22,293 nucleotides of DNA. Origin: Bigelowiella natans CCMP2755. Its lineage: Eukaryota; Cercozoa; Chlorarachniophyceae. Both the position numbers and the translations under genes were made by a program. Location of the stretch: positions 1 through 22,293 of the forward strand of contig ADNK01002390.1 of assembly GCA_000320545.1 (NCBI GenBank), given 5' to 3'. This document shows, piece by piece, positions 10,049 through 21,180 of the stretch. The first letter of the stretch is position 1. Each line of letters opens with the position of its first letter. The notes beneath the pieces are model-generated. The model saw nothing but the letters and a program-made list of their open reading frames with translations, searched no databases and was not told the DNA's origin.

Positions 10049-11088
10049 CGCCTTCTCCTCCATTTTGAAGCTTCTCGATCTGCTGCTTGATCGATTGGAT
10101 TGTACCCTTGACATCGTTCTTCGACTGCTCGAATTTCTGCTTCTTGGTGCCTACATTCTCGAGGGCGTTGTTGAGTACGCGCAAGTCTTTTGTGGCTTCC
10201 TTAAGCTTGGCAGTGAGCTTGTTCTGCAATATCATGTTCTCGATCTGTTTCTTCTTCAGAAGCAGCTTCTGGATTTTCTTTTGAAGGTACCTACATAGAG
10301 AAGTCAATTAATAAGCCAATTGATTAAAAAAACTGGAATCTTTTAAAATGTTGACGAAACTAGTTGATTGAATGTGTCCATTACTTGACGTTGCCTGCAA
10401 CTCGCTTAATCTTCTGGTTGTATTCTTCCACGATCTTGAACACGTCATGTACCCATTTCTTCTCATCCTTGATCTGCAAGATAATCATAGAATGTGAACA
10501 TTTGTATTATGTACTAAGATAATCACGTATCTGGGTAATAGCTACCTGATGGACAGTCATAACGATTTCGTCTTTGAGATCTGCCAATGCCGCCTTCATC
10601 TGTGATTGCCTTTGCTCTGCAATCTGTTCTTCGGACGGGATTGCAGGTTCACCCATTGATGCTCCTGGACCAGCCTCAGCATGAGTTTCTAGGCAAGGTA
10701 GATTTCACAATAAGGATTAGAAGAGGAAGGCTATCATATGATAGGCAACATTTAAATTTTGGAAATCAGTGAGGTGGTGTTGAATTTTACGCTGTCCTCT
10801 TGAAGCAAATCTTGGCGAGTCTGCAGCTTCAGCTACAACTTCTCCTTCTGCCACATCGTCACTGTGGACTTCCTTAAAACGGGAATCCTCACTCCAGGTT
10901 GGTTGCATAGGGGCAGCATCGATCACCTAATTTAACGGTGACAACATCATTCCATGGAGAGATCTCATAAAGTTAGTTCGTACATGTCCAGGGGCTTCGG
11001 AGGCCTCATTGACTTGAGATTCTACTGCATAGGCGAACATGATGGTTGATGCTAGCATGAGCAGGGTTGAGGGGGAAAGGCGCGCCAT
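10044..11088 (-). CDS. Secreted or lumenal lysine-rich coiled-coil protein, 5 exons
   Basis: Function not recognised. Exons in transcript order: 11088-10984, 10926-10791, 10688-10546, 10473-10385, 10290-10044; 720 nt, 239 aa, all phases consistent. The N-terminus is a good signal peptide: MARL, then a hydrophobic run STLLMLASTIMFAYA, with likely cleavage near AYA-VES. Residues about 25-100 are acidic and disordered (EAADSPRF, PAIPSEEQ). From about residue 105 to the end the chain is helical and strongly charged: KDEIVMTVHQ, KDEKKWVHDVFKIVEEYNQ, YLQKKIQKLLLKKKQIEN, NALENVGTKKQKFEQ, SIKQQIEKLQNGGEGE. Leucine, isoleucine and valine fall at heptad spacing, indicating a coiled coil. No membrane anchor or ER-retention tail is visible. 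It likely enters the secretory pathway or, in a complex-plastid alga, an organelle. Confidence 0.85.
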
Positions 11089-11518
11089 GGTGCGTATGTT
11101 TGGGAGGGGCGCTTTGGGAACTGGATATTCAAATTAGTAAGGTTTTCAAATTCAAAAAAAATTGGATGCTTCAGAATAAATCATGAAAAAGTGCTCAGAA
11201 AATGCTTTGATTTAAAAGTACGACAAGGAATATGTAAATATCACGGACAAAACCGACTCTATCCCAACTTTTATGACTTAATATTTTTGAATCCTTGGGT
11301 CCAGGAAGAGGTGAGAGAAGTTTGCAAAAAATAAAAATCGGCAGAATCGCATTTATGGAAGGGGAAAACCTTTCGAAATTTTCGGCTGCGACAATGAAGT
11401 TGGACGAACCGATCGGCCCTACACATTAGTCAAACCCATCATTTGATAGAACACAGAAATACAAGCCATTTTTATGTAACGACATGATATCTCTGCAGTA
11501 ACCCTTAACCCAAGCGAG
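11089..11518. promoter_or_regulatory. Divergent spacer between coiled-coil and SpoU genes
   Basis: The start codons at 11088 (minus) and 11519 (plus) diverge, so this AT-rich 430-bp stretch should contain both promoters. It has no microsatellite, no GCTAGC or GCATGC words and no convincing exon. A CTGCAG acceptor-like site at about 11494-11499 opens a frame that runs into the SpoU ATG, so an upstream exon for that gene cannot be excluded. Confidence 0.4.
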
Positions 11519-12455
11519 ATGCATGCGGGCTTGTTGGCTGGCACCGGCAGCGATGGCGGCATTGAGCTTGGTGATGATCATCCCGAAAGGGTCTGGTCCA
11601 GGTGTGGGCTCCCTCGAAAGTCATCTTACACATCTCCGATATCATCATTATATTTTATTCAGAACTGCGGTTACAAGGCAAAGAAGGATTAACCCTTTTA
11701 TCTAGTGTGAAGCACCCATCTTTCCGACGTTTACGAGCGGCGCAGCAGGGGCACACGAAGGCAGAGGACCGCATCTTCCTTATAGAATCAGGTTTGAGAG
11801 AAAAAAATTCAGAAATTAGCTGCTTATCTGACAACCGACCCGGTCTTCAGCACATATGGTCCGGTGTGCTCTTGATGCCGAGTTCCCGGTAGAAGAGATC
11901 TGGTGCTGCTTGGAAGATATCGGAGGCAAGACCTGCGGTGACATCGAGTGTTTGCTAAAAGGGCAGTCCGAGCGAGGGGGACTTCAGCAGGATGGTGCGG
12001 CTTCAAACAATGCAGGGAGGAGTTCGGACCAAAGGACGGTTCCTACTGGGCTGATTACTCGTGCTCTAATGCGAAAACTCTTCCCCTCCGGTATCATAAC
12101 CCACCCCCGGGCATGAGTGAGGCAAATTTATTATATGACTGCGTGCCGCTTTATCTTCCCCCCATCCGATTCGTGGTGATCTAGGTAAATGCCCTGATGC
12201 CGTTGCGGTGGCTTCGATCCCAAACCAACCTCACAACTTCGATAACCCGAGCAAGCTGTCACTTATTTTGGAAGATATACAAGTAACCGTGTTCTTTCAT
12301 AGGCTGTATGTATTTTCCGCTATATTCTTTTTTCGAATCATATTTCTCAGGATCCTGGGAACATCGGAACCATTCTGCGCTGTGCGGAGGTACATGGGTT
12401 ATAGTTCGTGTGAAAATTTTAGGAGATGCACTATGGTGACAGCTGTGTTTATGTG

Positions 12456-12508
<53 letters not shown>

Positions 12509-13374
12509 GCTTGTGCGTGGTAAATCGATGATCGGAGAAATGTGGGTTAGTTTGCTGAAGATTGGGTGATTCTTAGGCATTCGGAATTCGAGACGTCTTG
12601 TTTATCTGCTCCAATATCATCCCGTCAAAACCCCTTGAAAATGCTTCAGCTTCTCCTTCATTAGCTACTGCTTTTACCGATACTAAGGCTGCTGCCACTT
12701 CTCCATGCTCGGGGATCTCAAGGTTGGCAAGCAGCGGAGGCCGTCCTCTTCTATTTGCTCATGTATTTTTTTTGTGTGAGACATCATCGCACATTTCAGC
12801 ACGGGTTTTATTGCATTAGGTTGTATTCTCGGGTAACGATACGTGCTTCGATGGGTCTTGCTGCCATACATACAAATAATAATGACAAGCATCGCACTTC
12901 CCTTCCCCTCCCCACTGTTATGTCCCCATTTCGTCGCTCGGGGAATAAGACATGCTTTGTGTTTCAGGGTCGTTATTTAGGTCACGCCTGAGAATATTCA
13001 AAGACGTATCCAGTGCAATACGATTTCTCCAGAAACACAGCATCCGAGTCATAGCGTCAACTCCCCACTCAAACTCTACAGCTCTACAAGGTTATGTTAT
13101 GCTGTTGGATGTACAATCATTAATTCTCACAATATATATATCGCATTTATGCCCCTCAGCATTTCTGAACGCATTTGGCAAGGTTCCAGATGCGTGCTAC
13201 GCCCTAGCAGTGGGAAATGAGGCCTCCGGTATATCGAAAGCCTTGCTGGATCATTCGCATGCTAAAGTGAGAATTGAGATGCACGGCGACATCGAGTCGC
13301 TCAATGTGGCTGTAGCGAGCGGAATACTTTTGAATCGACTCACGGAGAAGTTGCGTGGAGAACAGATTATATGA
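11519..13374 (+). CDS. SpoU/TrmH-family RNA 2'-O-ribose methyltransferase, 9 exons
   Basis: Transfers methyl from S-adenosylmethionine to a ribose 2'-OH in rRNA or tRNA, using the trefoil-knot SPOUT fold; the target site is unknown. Exons: 11519-11601, 11706-11791, 11851-12090, 12185-12282, 12351-12389, 12577-12722, 12820-12854, 12968-13090, 13160-13374; 1065 nt, 354 aa, all phases consistent. The N-terminal substrate-binding part reads VKHPSFRRLR (about 29-38) and FLIES. Motif 1 is DPGNIGTILRCAEAFG (170-185, catalytic-type Arg179), followed by RDVLFI. Motif 2 is LAVGNEASGIS (299-309). Motif 3 is ESLNVAVASGILL (329-341, Asn332). RASMGSLFR and a following helical stretch sit between motifs 1 and 2, as usual. 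An extra Ser/Ala/Thr-rich loop (about 195-235) is longer than in bacterial RlmB or TrmH. The start is tentative: the MHAGLLAG leader is short and not clearly a transit peptide. Confidence 0.85.
12460..12506. repeat. (GA)n microsatellite in SpoU intron
   Basis: About 22 GA units in the intron 12390-12576, between the motif 1 exon and the following exon. Confidence 0.9.
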
Positions 13375-14326
13375 GCACAACGTTTGGAGTCATTTCCGTA
13401 TCAGTCTTGTGAAGAGAGCCGTGCAAAGTGGTGCGTTCTCTTAGTTGATTCTGAAGGCCTTGGCCACTCATCTAGATGATGTGATGTATGTGAACTAGAT
13501 ATGGTGACAGTATTGTTGTACAGCCTGTCTAGGCCAATGCCGTACGTCGACATGTCATATTTTTACCGCGGCCAATGTCTTGTTTGCGCTCCGCGATTGC
13601 AGAGATAAAATGCTTCGCTTCGGTCCGTCTGACATCTCTAGATGCTAGACATGCTTAGATGCACGTGCTAGCGTGTCTTGCTCGCCTGCTTATGCGCTAA
13701 CTTTAGCCAGAACAACAGTCCGGCTGCTAGGCTACCTGCCATGTCTTGACGTACGTGTTAGCTAGCTAGCTACGATTACAACAACGTACGCACTTTCAAT
13801 CAGGGCGCAGGTGGATGTGACATCGAAGGTGTTGGGTACGCAAATCGTTATAGATGGCATAACTTGGTCTGCGCAACGACCAATGGTTGTTTGCAACGAC
13901 TGATTCAGACAGAGTGACCCTAGCGGCGGCAATGGAAGGCTTCGATTTTCGATCATGTAAGTGCTGCACAAATTTGAACAAGTTGCGCATGATCGCTGCA
14001 CCCGCATACACTAGCATATCGCATCATTATGAGACATTCAAATGTCATTTGCGTGGGAGCGCTGTTAATTGCGAGCGTACATGCAGAGATCTCAATTAAT
14101 GTGTCACATGACTGCCTGTGCGTTTTATATCAATGAGCTAAGTCCACAGTGCATGCACTACGCTTTCAAAATGAATTTATCAAGTAGACATGGTATTGCT
14201 TCGATTAATACTTCTCATTGTTTCATTTCTCATATTTTCCCGCGCTAGCCTTTGGTTTTCCTGTTTGCAATGCAAAAATGTTTTTTTAAAAAAAAATGGC
14301 CGTTATCATAGATGACCAAACATATA

Positions 14327-14364
<38 letters not shown>

Positions 14365-14532
14365 ACATAATATCCTGGTAGATACTATTTGGCCGCTTGT
14401 TGACCAGATCTTATAGTCGATCACTTCTATTACCTTTGCTTCCTTTATTTTCGAAATTTGAGCTTTGATTTGTACTACTTGTTCAAGGGCATGAACCTGT
14501 GCGAAGTAGAACTACCGTTGACTATATTATCG

Positions 14533-14567
<35 letters not shown>

Positions 14568-14600
14568 ATACAGATATACTCAGACGTCTTATTTCCGTTG
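13375..14600. other. Convergent intergenic region: palindrome island plus AT repeat
   Basis: This lies between the 3' ends of the SpoU gene and the minus-strand unknown gene. From about 13500 to 14260 it is rich in GCTAGC (13667, 13761, 13765, 14244), GTGCATGCAC and CGTACG words. It then turns AT-rich, with an (AT)n tract at about 14330-14361 and a (GT)n tract at 14534-14564. No exon is supported. Confidence 0.45.
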
Positions 14601-14886
14601 CTAATCAGGAATTCTATTTTGAAATGTTCGATTGTGTTTTATGACATGAGGATTCGGATGGCTCGGAGCCCGTTGTTGCTGCCACCATCTGAGCAGCACA
14701 TCGCCATTATTGAGTTGCAAGGGGCAGGGAGATTGCAAGTTCATGTCGGTAGCTTGATTGTACCTCTGAATTTCCCCGGAGTGATAATAGGCAAAATACT
14801 TGTCCCACCACCTATAGTTGCCTCACTTTATGGAATATATAATATTTATATCACACCACCTATTGTTGCCTCGCTTCATGGGATGT

Positions 14887-14970
<84 letters not shown>

Positions 14971-16537
14971 GAGGGTTTGAATGGAGAAGTGGTAGGAAGT
15001 ACGTACCATTGAGAGTACATTTGCATCAACGTCGCATGGGAATCAGGAATAGGGAAGAAGTTCGGCTAAGAATTTTTCCAAAATCAGATATATACTTATC
15101 AGTATCATCATCCAGGCACTGCCATAAACACTGCTGCTGCAATTGCTATGTGCAACATTTTCCGACAACGATTGTCTTCTTCTTCTTCTTCTTCTTCTTC
15201 TTCTTCTTCTTCTTCTTCTTCTACATCTTCTTCTACATCTGCAGCTGCCACTCAGTCTTCTCTGCTACTACTTTCCTACTCCTAATCCCCTCCCCCCACT
15301 ACTACCACTACTACCACTACTACCACTACTGCTAATACTACTACTACCACCACCACCACCACCACCACCACTATTACCTCTGCAATTGGCATTTGGCCCA
15401 TTGGATCGAGTCGTTGCCGTGTTTGTCGCGGATGTGGCGCTGGCCGGTGAAGCTTTGATTCCGATTGTACCGTCATATCTTCATCGTTGACAACGCTTTC
15501 TGTTCGGCGTACGGTGCTTCCACTCTCAGGCTGCTGTACTAGAACAAAGAGGAGAGCGGGTAGTAGGACGATCACGCTGGGAAACTTGGTGCTTGGATGC
15601 ACCCGCCGTGACTGATGAAGGAAGCAAGGCGCCCCCCCCTCAGCGGCAAGATCAGTCTCCTCCAGGATATGCTCTTTTCGGTATTTGCTGTAAGACAAAA
15701 GTTGAATCATGTCGTAGTATTAATTTCCATTGGAATTCGTCCAGACTTCCTTTGTAGGCGAACTTAGGTATTTTTGGGTCGAATTTTCTTCGTAAACCCG
15801 CATCCAACCGCTAGGAATGTAGAAGAGAAGTGGCGCGAGCGAGCTACAGTGTGAGTACGGTTTTTTTTCTCGAGGTTCTTTTTTCGTGGGCAAACATGGC
15901 AAAACGCGATGTGTTCTGGCGTTACGACACGACGTGAAAGTGCATATTATATCGGGAATCCTCAGTGTTTATTAGTGGCCAGCGAGTTCGCAAGCGAATT
16001 GGTCGCGTAGAAGAAAACTCCGACATAGCAACGGCTTCTAGAAAGCAAGTTGATTTGCAAAGCTGTCATTTTTATGGTAAAATTGAAATTAAGTGTATGT
16101 CGTAAATGATGATTACATCCGTATTTGATTTTCTGATGATCGATCCTCGTCAGGCCTGTGCTGACTCTGCAAATGTGACATTTGAAAGGTCCCGCTCGGA
16201 ATTTCGTATCCGTTTAGCTTGCAGGGCGCGAGGACATTGCGAGCCTCAAAGTTTCTTTTCCAAAGGATCACCACACTCCATACAGCTCTTCGTTCAAGAG
16301 GAAAACGGAGCATAGGCACGCTCGCCTTTAAAGCGAAGTTCTTACTCTGACAATTGAGCGCAAAAAAATCTTTCGGAACGGAGCGAATAGATTCATCGTC
16401 AGCTGCCTGCGCCTTTAACAAAAGAGTTCCATGGACCTGTAAATCATAAACAAAATACTGATTCGCTCTTCGTGCGCTTCTCGAGCCTTCATATGGATTT
16501 AGCGAAAGCACCGCGAAATCACCGTGCTTTCGGCCAT
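14601..16537 (-). CDS. Unrecognised protein of about 240 aa, 8 exons
   Basis: I do not recognise the family. Proposed exons in transcript order: 16537-16523, 16436-16346, 16037-15931, 15810-15764, 15687-15603, 15533-15378, 15065-15007, 14763-14601; 723 nt, 240 aa, all phases consistent. The last four are the firmest: KYRKEHILEETDLAAEGG, QPESGSTVRRTESVVNDE, PNFFPIPDSHATLMQMYSQ, then WYNQATDMNLQSPCPL running through VLLRWWQQQRAP to the stop. The middle is polar, with Arg/Pro/Gln-rich stretches; no signal peptide or membrane helix. The C-terminal block looks globular (aromatic and Cys residues). Weak points are the 15-nt first exon (MAEST) and the donors at 15930 and 15763. An alternative start is the ATG at 16026 (MSEFSSTRPIRL). 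The intron 15066-15377 holds (TTC)n and (ACC)n repeats, and 14764-15006 holds (AC)n(AT)n. Confidence 0.6.
14886..14971. repeat. Compound (AC)n(AT)n microsatellite
   Basis: About 19 AC units followed by about 22 AT units, in the last intron (14764-15006) of the minus-strand unknown gene. Two diverged copies of a CACCACCTAT-GTTGCCTC segment lie just before it (about 14807-14825 and 14854-14872). Confidence 0.9.
15176..15373. repeat. (TTC)n and (ACT)n/(ACC)n tracts
   Basis: About 16 TTC units at 15176-15223 with interrupted copies to 15240, then ACT/ACC units at about 15298-15371, all in one intron of the minus-strand unknown gene. They create long false poly-Val, poly-Phe and poly-Leu frames. 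Confidence 0.9.
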
Positions 16538-16559
16538 TGTGAGAGAGAAGACGCCTGCT

Positions 16560-19204
16560 ATGGGGGGCGTGTTCGGAGCTTCCTCCGCTCTTATTCGCAA
16601 AGAATTTTTAGGAAAGTACCAGTATCTCTTCATCGAAGATACAACCCCCGACGTTTGAGACGCTTCAATTCATATTGTCTGCCTCTTCTCGGAGTTGTTC
16701 TTCTCCTGGTTTCATTATGCATTCGACGAGTTCCTGGAGTAGTAGATGGAGGGGCATCCCCCACCCCCCATTTTGTACAGATGGCCATGCCCCAGGTGTC
16801 TTCTAAGATTGGACCCTTTCTTGCTCGAGCGTCTCGCCTTCCTGACGCAGGGAGTTCAGCCTCTTCTCACTCTGCGAGGAGCACCAGCAAAAGGAGAGGG
16901 AGGCCTCCGAAATCACACCCCGGTGGGAGGAGCACCGCTTCTGCTGCTCATAAAAAAAATCCTTCCAATGCCATTAATGCCTCAGAAGGCTGTGGAAACA
17001 CCGCTTCTCCGAAGGCGCCATCGCGTATCAGAGGAAGGCCGAGAAAGCGCGCCTGCCCCGCAGACCCCATCAGCGCAAAGGATCGAAATCTATTGCTCTT
17101 GGCTTTGCAGGGCACGACAGGAGACCAGGCTACAGAAGCCCAAGGTATTAACGCACTATCTTCAAAGCATATGCGTGTGTGTATGTGCGCGCGCGCACGT
17201 GCGAAAGGGAATTGTCAAAATTAAGAAGTCAACACATGGCACGTATGATCTACGCGTTGAGAGATCCTACAATGTTCGATATATTCGGCCTGCATATTTT
17301 TTGCATCGGCACCGAAGCCGCTTATCGCTTATAACTATTTTATGATTTGCATTTTGCGATTTTCTTTCAAGATTGCGTGTCGGTATTTTGTTAAATATAT
17401 AGTATTGACCTGACATAACACACCGGCATTTGCCGCTCACCATAGATGTTATCACTACCACAGTCTCTTCATCCGAGGACGATAGTTACTACCCGGATGA
17501 AAGAGCTCCAGCGAGGCGGTCTTTGGCTACCACCGAGAACCTTCGCAGGTAGGTCCATAGAGTTCATATGAAAATCCCACCTCAAGACATAATCCTGCCT
17601 CATTTGATAAAATGACCATATGACGATTACTTAATGGACACTTGTTGCCCTTCTTCTCTCCCCCCCCTCATCCTTTTTAACGCACAGCCTTGAAGACAAT
17701 GATCCCTTCTTACGGCCCTTCCATACAATAGTAATGCTACGAATTTGTTCATATGTGTGCGCATCTTCGTCCTGATGTAACTTGAAGTCGTTCAGAGTGT
17801 AGCATTTTATAGACGTTCTCTACCTCTTCCAGGGCTCTCGAGATCTTCATCCTGCAGACTTGCCCGTATTCGCTGAGTCCCTTCCCCCAGCGTCGCCATA
17901 CTTTTCCGATCCATCTCCGCCTTCAGAGGCTGAGGTCAAAATCTTATTTCGCCTAACCCCGAAATAAAGCGTGTTTTCTCCCTCGTTCCAAGTGTGGCCT
18001 CCTTTTCAACATCCTACCTTCATTTGTTGAAATTCCCCCCTCCCCCCCTCCTTCCCACCTCTCTCCTCCTCTCCCTTCATCTAATAGGGAACCTCATCTT
18101 CAAAACAGGAGGGAGAGCCGACGACGCGTACTGTGGGGGTAACCCAAAAGAGAAATAAAAAGCTGTATTTGCTACAAATAATATCTCGTTTTCTGGGTGG
18201 TGGGCTCAGCCGCAGGGCATGCGGATTGCAGATTTAATTTTGTGTTTTTTCTCACCAAAAAACATTGTAACGAACATTTTATTTTGTCTTTCCCAGGGAC
18301 GCTTGAGGCAGATCGCCCGTGTCGTCAAGCGCATATTTTCCCCACCTGGTGCGAGATTACTTTTGAACTAAATGCATCATGCTATAGTTCTCTCCACCAT
18401 ATGCTTGAATGCCATTCAAACGGCCATTCCTCTTTGAAAGCGTGAGAATCTCTCTCTCTCTCCCTCTCTCTCTTTCTCTCTCTTTCTCTCCAAAGGGCTT
18501 GAGAGAAAACACAGAAAGGGGGGCAAGTGAACTAAAGAATAGACCGATAATTTGTTGTCTCGAAGTAGTAATCACACTACAGATTAGTACGACCGGGTGC
18601 AATCATGTCTGCCCTAATTTCTCTTAAATGCCCCTTTGGTTTGTGGTGTGTATCGAGCAGAGGAGTCCAAGCCCAACAGCCCTCCCCCGAACAATGATAA
18701 ACCTCCAAAGCTCTCCCGTCATCACCCTCACCACCAAGATAACCATGACAACCATAACAAGCGGTCCTCTCCCAGTACACCTGTGTTGCCGCACCCGCCT
18801 CCTTCAGATACACCTCTTTTGGCGTGCGATGGCACTACGAGAGCCCCCCCTCCAAGCCCCCCCTCCCTCTCACGCTCTCCTGGCACAGGGACGGCGGCGG
18901 AGACTCCTTCACTGGTATATTGGAATACCCCCTCACCTAATTTCATTGCGCTATTTATGTTTTGGTAATAGTGAAAATAGACAGGGGGGGGGAGAGGGAC
19001 AGGCGCAGTATGTTGTATTTGATTCATACATCATGTGTGCAGATGGGAATGGGATTTGGTCTGGAGCCCAGGCGGATCCATTACGAAGACACGTTCCATG
19101 AGCCAGTCATTTCGGGTGGGGAGAAGAAACGACTGGCGGTTTCAATCGGTGGCACAGAGTCAGTGGAGAGACGGAAGTCTGCCACTGCCGGTGTCATTCG
19201 CTAG
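16560..19204 (+). CDS. AT-hook DNA-binding protein, 9 exons
   Basis: Probable nuclear protein that binds the minor groove of AT-rich DNA. Exons: 16560-16652, 16781-17144, 17464-17548, 17688-17730, 17833-17934, 18088-18138, 18297-18348, 18661-18914, 19043-19204; 1206 nt, 401 aa, all phases consistent. Two AT-hooks are plain: KRRGRPPK (GRP at about 71-73) and RIRGRPRKR (about 116-118), the latter also a likely nuclear localisation signal. The rest is mostly disordered: Ser-rich, an acidic SSSEDDSYYPDE patch, and a Pro/His-rich exon (SRHHPHHQDNHDNHNK, then PPPSPPS). The basic stretch LRQIARVVKRIF could be a helix. The C-terminal exon reads GMGFGLEPRRIHYEDTFHEP and ends SATAGVIR. Start: the ATG at 16560 gives MGGVFGASSALIRK and splices in phase to the exon after the TTTTGTACAG acceptor at 16780. 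The ATG at 16781 is a possible later start. Confidence 0.75.
18449..18491. repeat. (CT)n tract in AT-hook gene intron
   Basis: Interrupted CT repeat in the intron 18349-18660. It lies about 170 nt upstream of the acceptor, so it is not the acceptor's pyrimidine tract. Confidence 0.75.
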
Positions 19205-21017
19205 CTTATTTCAAGTGAACTTAATAAGAGAAAAACACTGATATATTAGTTAGACTTAATCGTACAGTTTGAAATTTGATGGAGGATATGCAATAGGACT
19301 CCCACTGAAGGGAGTGTCGCCCCTCCGTATGTCATCAATGAAACAGTAGCATCAAAAGTAATGGTGATTGTATCCTTAAATGATCAGTTTATGAACTCTA
19401 ATGTAAATCGCTTGGTAGTAGAATTTCTATCGACCACATCAAGTATAAATCTTGACTTTGGCCGTAAATCATGCATTCGTGTTCAGCATTATGCGAATGC
19501 TGCCCGCACAGATCCGACTAGCTCGTTGTTGGAATACCATCAGCCACGAATGTGCCAGCATGGCCAAATCTAGCAATGTCAACCGTGTGGCTATCGTAGG
19601 CACAAATGGAGCACATCGTGCGTGTGCCCATGGCCTTTGCATCCATCCTACTTGCGCATGCGCTACAAGCTTCCCTGGCTAGCTAGCAGGCAATGCAGCT
19701 GCACACTGCACGCAAACACACCGCACGTGCTAGCATGGAACAATGCACAATTCTGGACGTGTCACGGAAACGATCGCACACCTCTAGCTAGCTAGCTAGA
19801 CGACTTTGCGCTGGAAAAATTGAACAGAAAGCAAATGTGATGAAATCCAAAATTGACTTGTTAGTCGTCGCAAGAATTAAAGGCCAGAGCCAGTTAGCTA
19901 GAGAGGGATAGAGGTAAGCAACCAAACCAAGCTAGCAAGCAAACAACGAAGTGAAACAACAAACTAGAAAGACCTGCTAGCCTGTCTCTCACCCTCATTG
20001 AACATTGACGGTCCACCTTTCTGCAAAGGAGGTTCGAAGCGCGGCACAATAGTCTCAGAGCTAAGGTTAAAATAGCTGATCTTCAATCGGCATTCCAACG
20101 CAAGAACTGGTTGGTTCTGTCCACAGAGTGTGCTGGCCACTCTGGAGCTGGCTAGCTGGCTAGCTGGTGAGTTGTGAACGACGAATCAACGAACAAACAA
20201 AGCGTGTCCAACAGTGCAGCCGGGAGGATCATCGCCGACGTGCGAACTAGATCTAACCAACTAACCATCGCAATGATCACAACTGAAACCTGCTGTCATG
20301 TCACATCCGTAACCGCAACCTACCCGTAGTACCAGCGGAGTGGACATGCTAGCAACACGCTCTGGCATCTCGGATGATTGCCCATTCATTTTGCGTCTCT
20401 ATTTTTTGTTGTCGCTCTCCAAAATTGCTCAGGATTCGGAACTTAATTGGTGAATCAATCCAATCAAGAAACTCCGAGACCCAGGCGGATTCCGATGAAA
20501 AATCAGGAATGTTCGAACACATGCTGGGAGCTTTTTTGTCTTGATTTAACTTTCTTTTAGCATATATTAGGTGAAAATGCCCTGTATTTCAGCAATACGT
20601 CTTAATCATATCAATTTATCAATGTTGTATGGACACAGCCCAATCAGCCCAAGCTCTTGTCTCTCATCAACGTGCTGATTCTTAATGCGGGTGCAAGGTG
20701 ACAGCTAGGGAGAGAGAGCCAAAACATCCTGATTTTGCTGGAATTATATTTGTGCCGATGGATGTTGGGGTGAAACATAGAAAGGCGTACAACATGGAGA
20801 AATTATACACTTGTTAACACAAATCCCGGTCTTGATAAGCTTTAACAACCCTTTCACGTGCAAAACCAGAATCCCTAGGTTCATGAAAGTACGAAAACTC
20901 GAGCCCTGGAGATAGATTTGGGTAATGGAGGCAAATTTCGATGACCAAATTTGCAGGGGACCAAGAAAAGGACAACAAAATAACATCGAACCCAATAAGA
21001 TTATCAAATGCGATAGA

Positions 21018-21053
<36 letters not shown>

Positions 21054-21180
21054 GCGCGTGCGCGCATGAATATACGCATGGTCGCCTCACACGCTTGGAT
21101 TAATATTTCTCAAAACTATCCGTTCTTTCCATAGAATACGCGTTTGAGCGCGACAGAGACACACCCAGCAGCTTGGAGGG
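19205..21180. other. Intergenic region: palindrome island, then low-complexity AT-rich sequence
   Basis: From about 19480 to 20400 this is the densest GCTAGC/TAGCTAGC stretch in the window (19678, 19682, 19729, 19787, 19791, 19931, 19977, 20151, 20159, 20348), mixed with CAACGA- and AACAAAC-like words. From 20400 to 21018 no motif or exon stands out. A (CA)n tract follows at 21019-21050. ORFs of 68-111 codons here have no family signal and no matching splice partners. Confidence 0.45.
21019..21050. repeat. (CA)n microsatellite
   Basis: About 15 CA units followed by TACGCGCGTGCGCGC, in the spacer upstream of the EF-hand-like gene. Confidence 0.9.

Noticed and set aside
15143-15710. Long frames on both strands rich in poly-Leu, poly-Phe or poly-Val
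   Set aside because: Outside two real minus-strand exons, they are translations of TTC, ACT and ACC repeats in an intron.
16113-16511. 132-codon minus-strand ORF without an ATG
   Set aside because: Only its middle part (16346-16436) fits a spliced model in phase; the rest lies across likely introns.
16472-16780. In-frame N-terminal extension of the AT-hook ORF with a hydrophobic segment
   Set aside because: A strong acceptor at 16780 and a phase-matched upstream exon (16560-16652) explain the gene better. A membrane helix would also be odd on a nuclear AT-hook protein.
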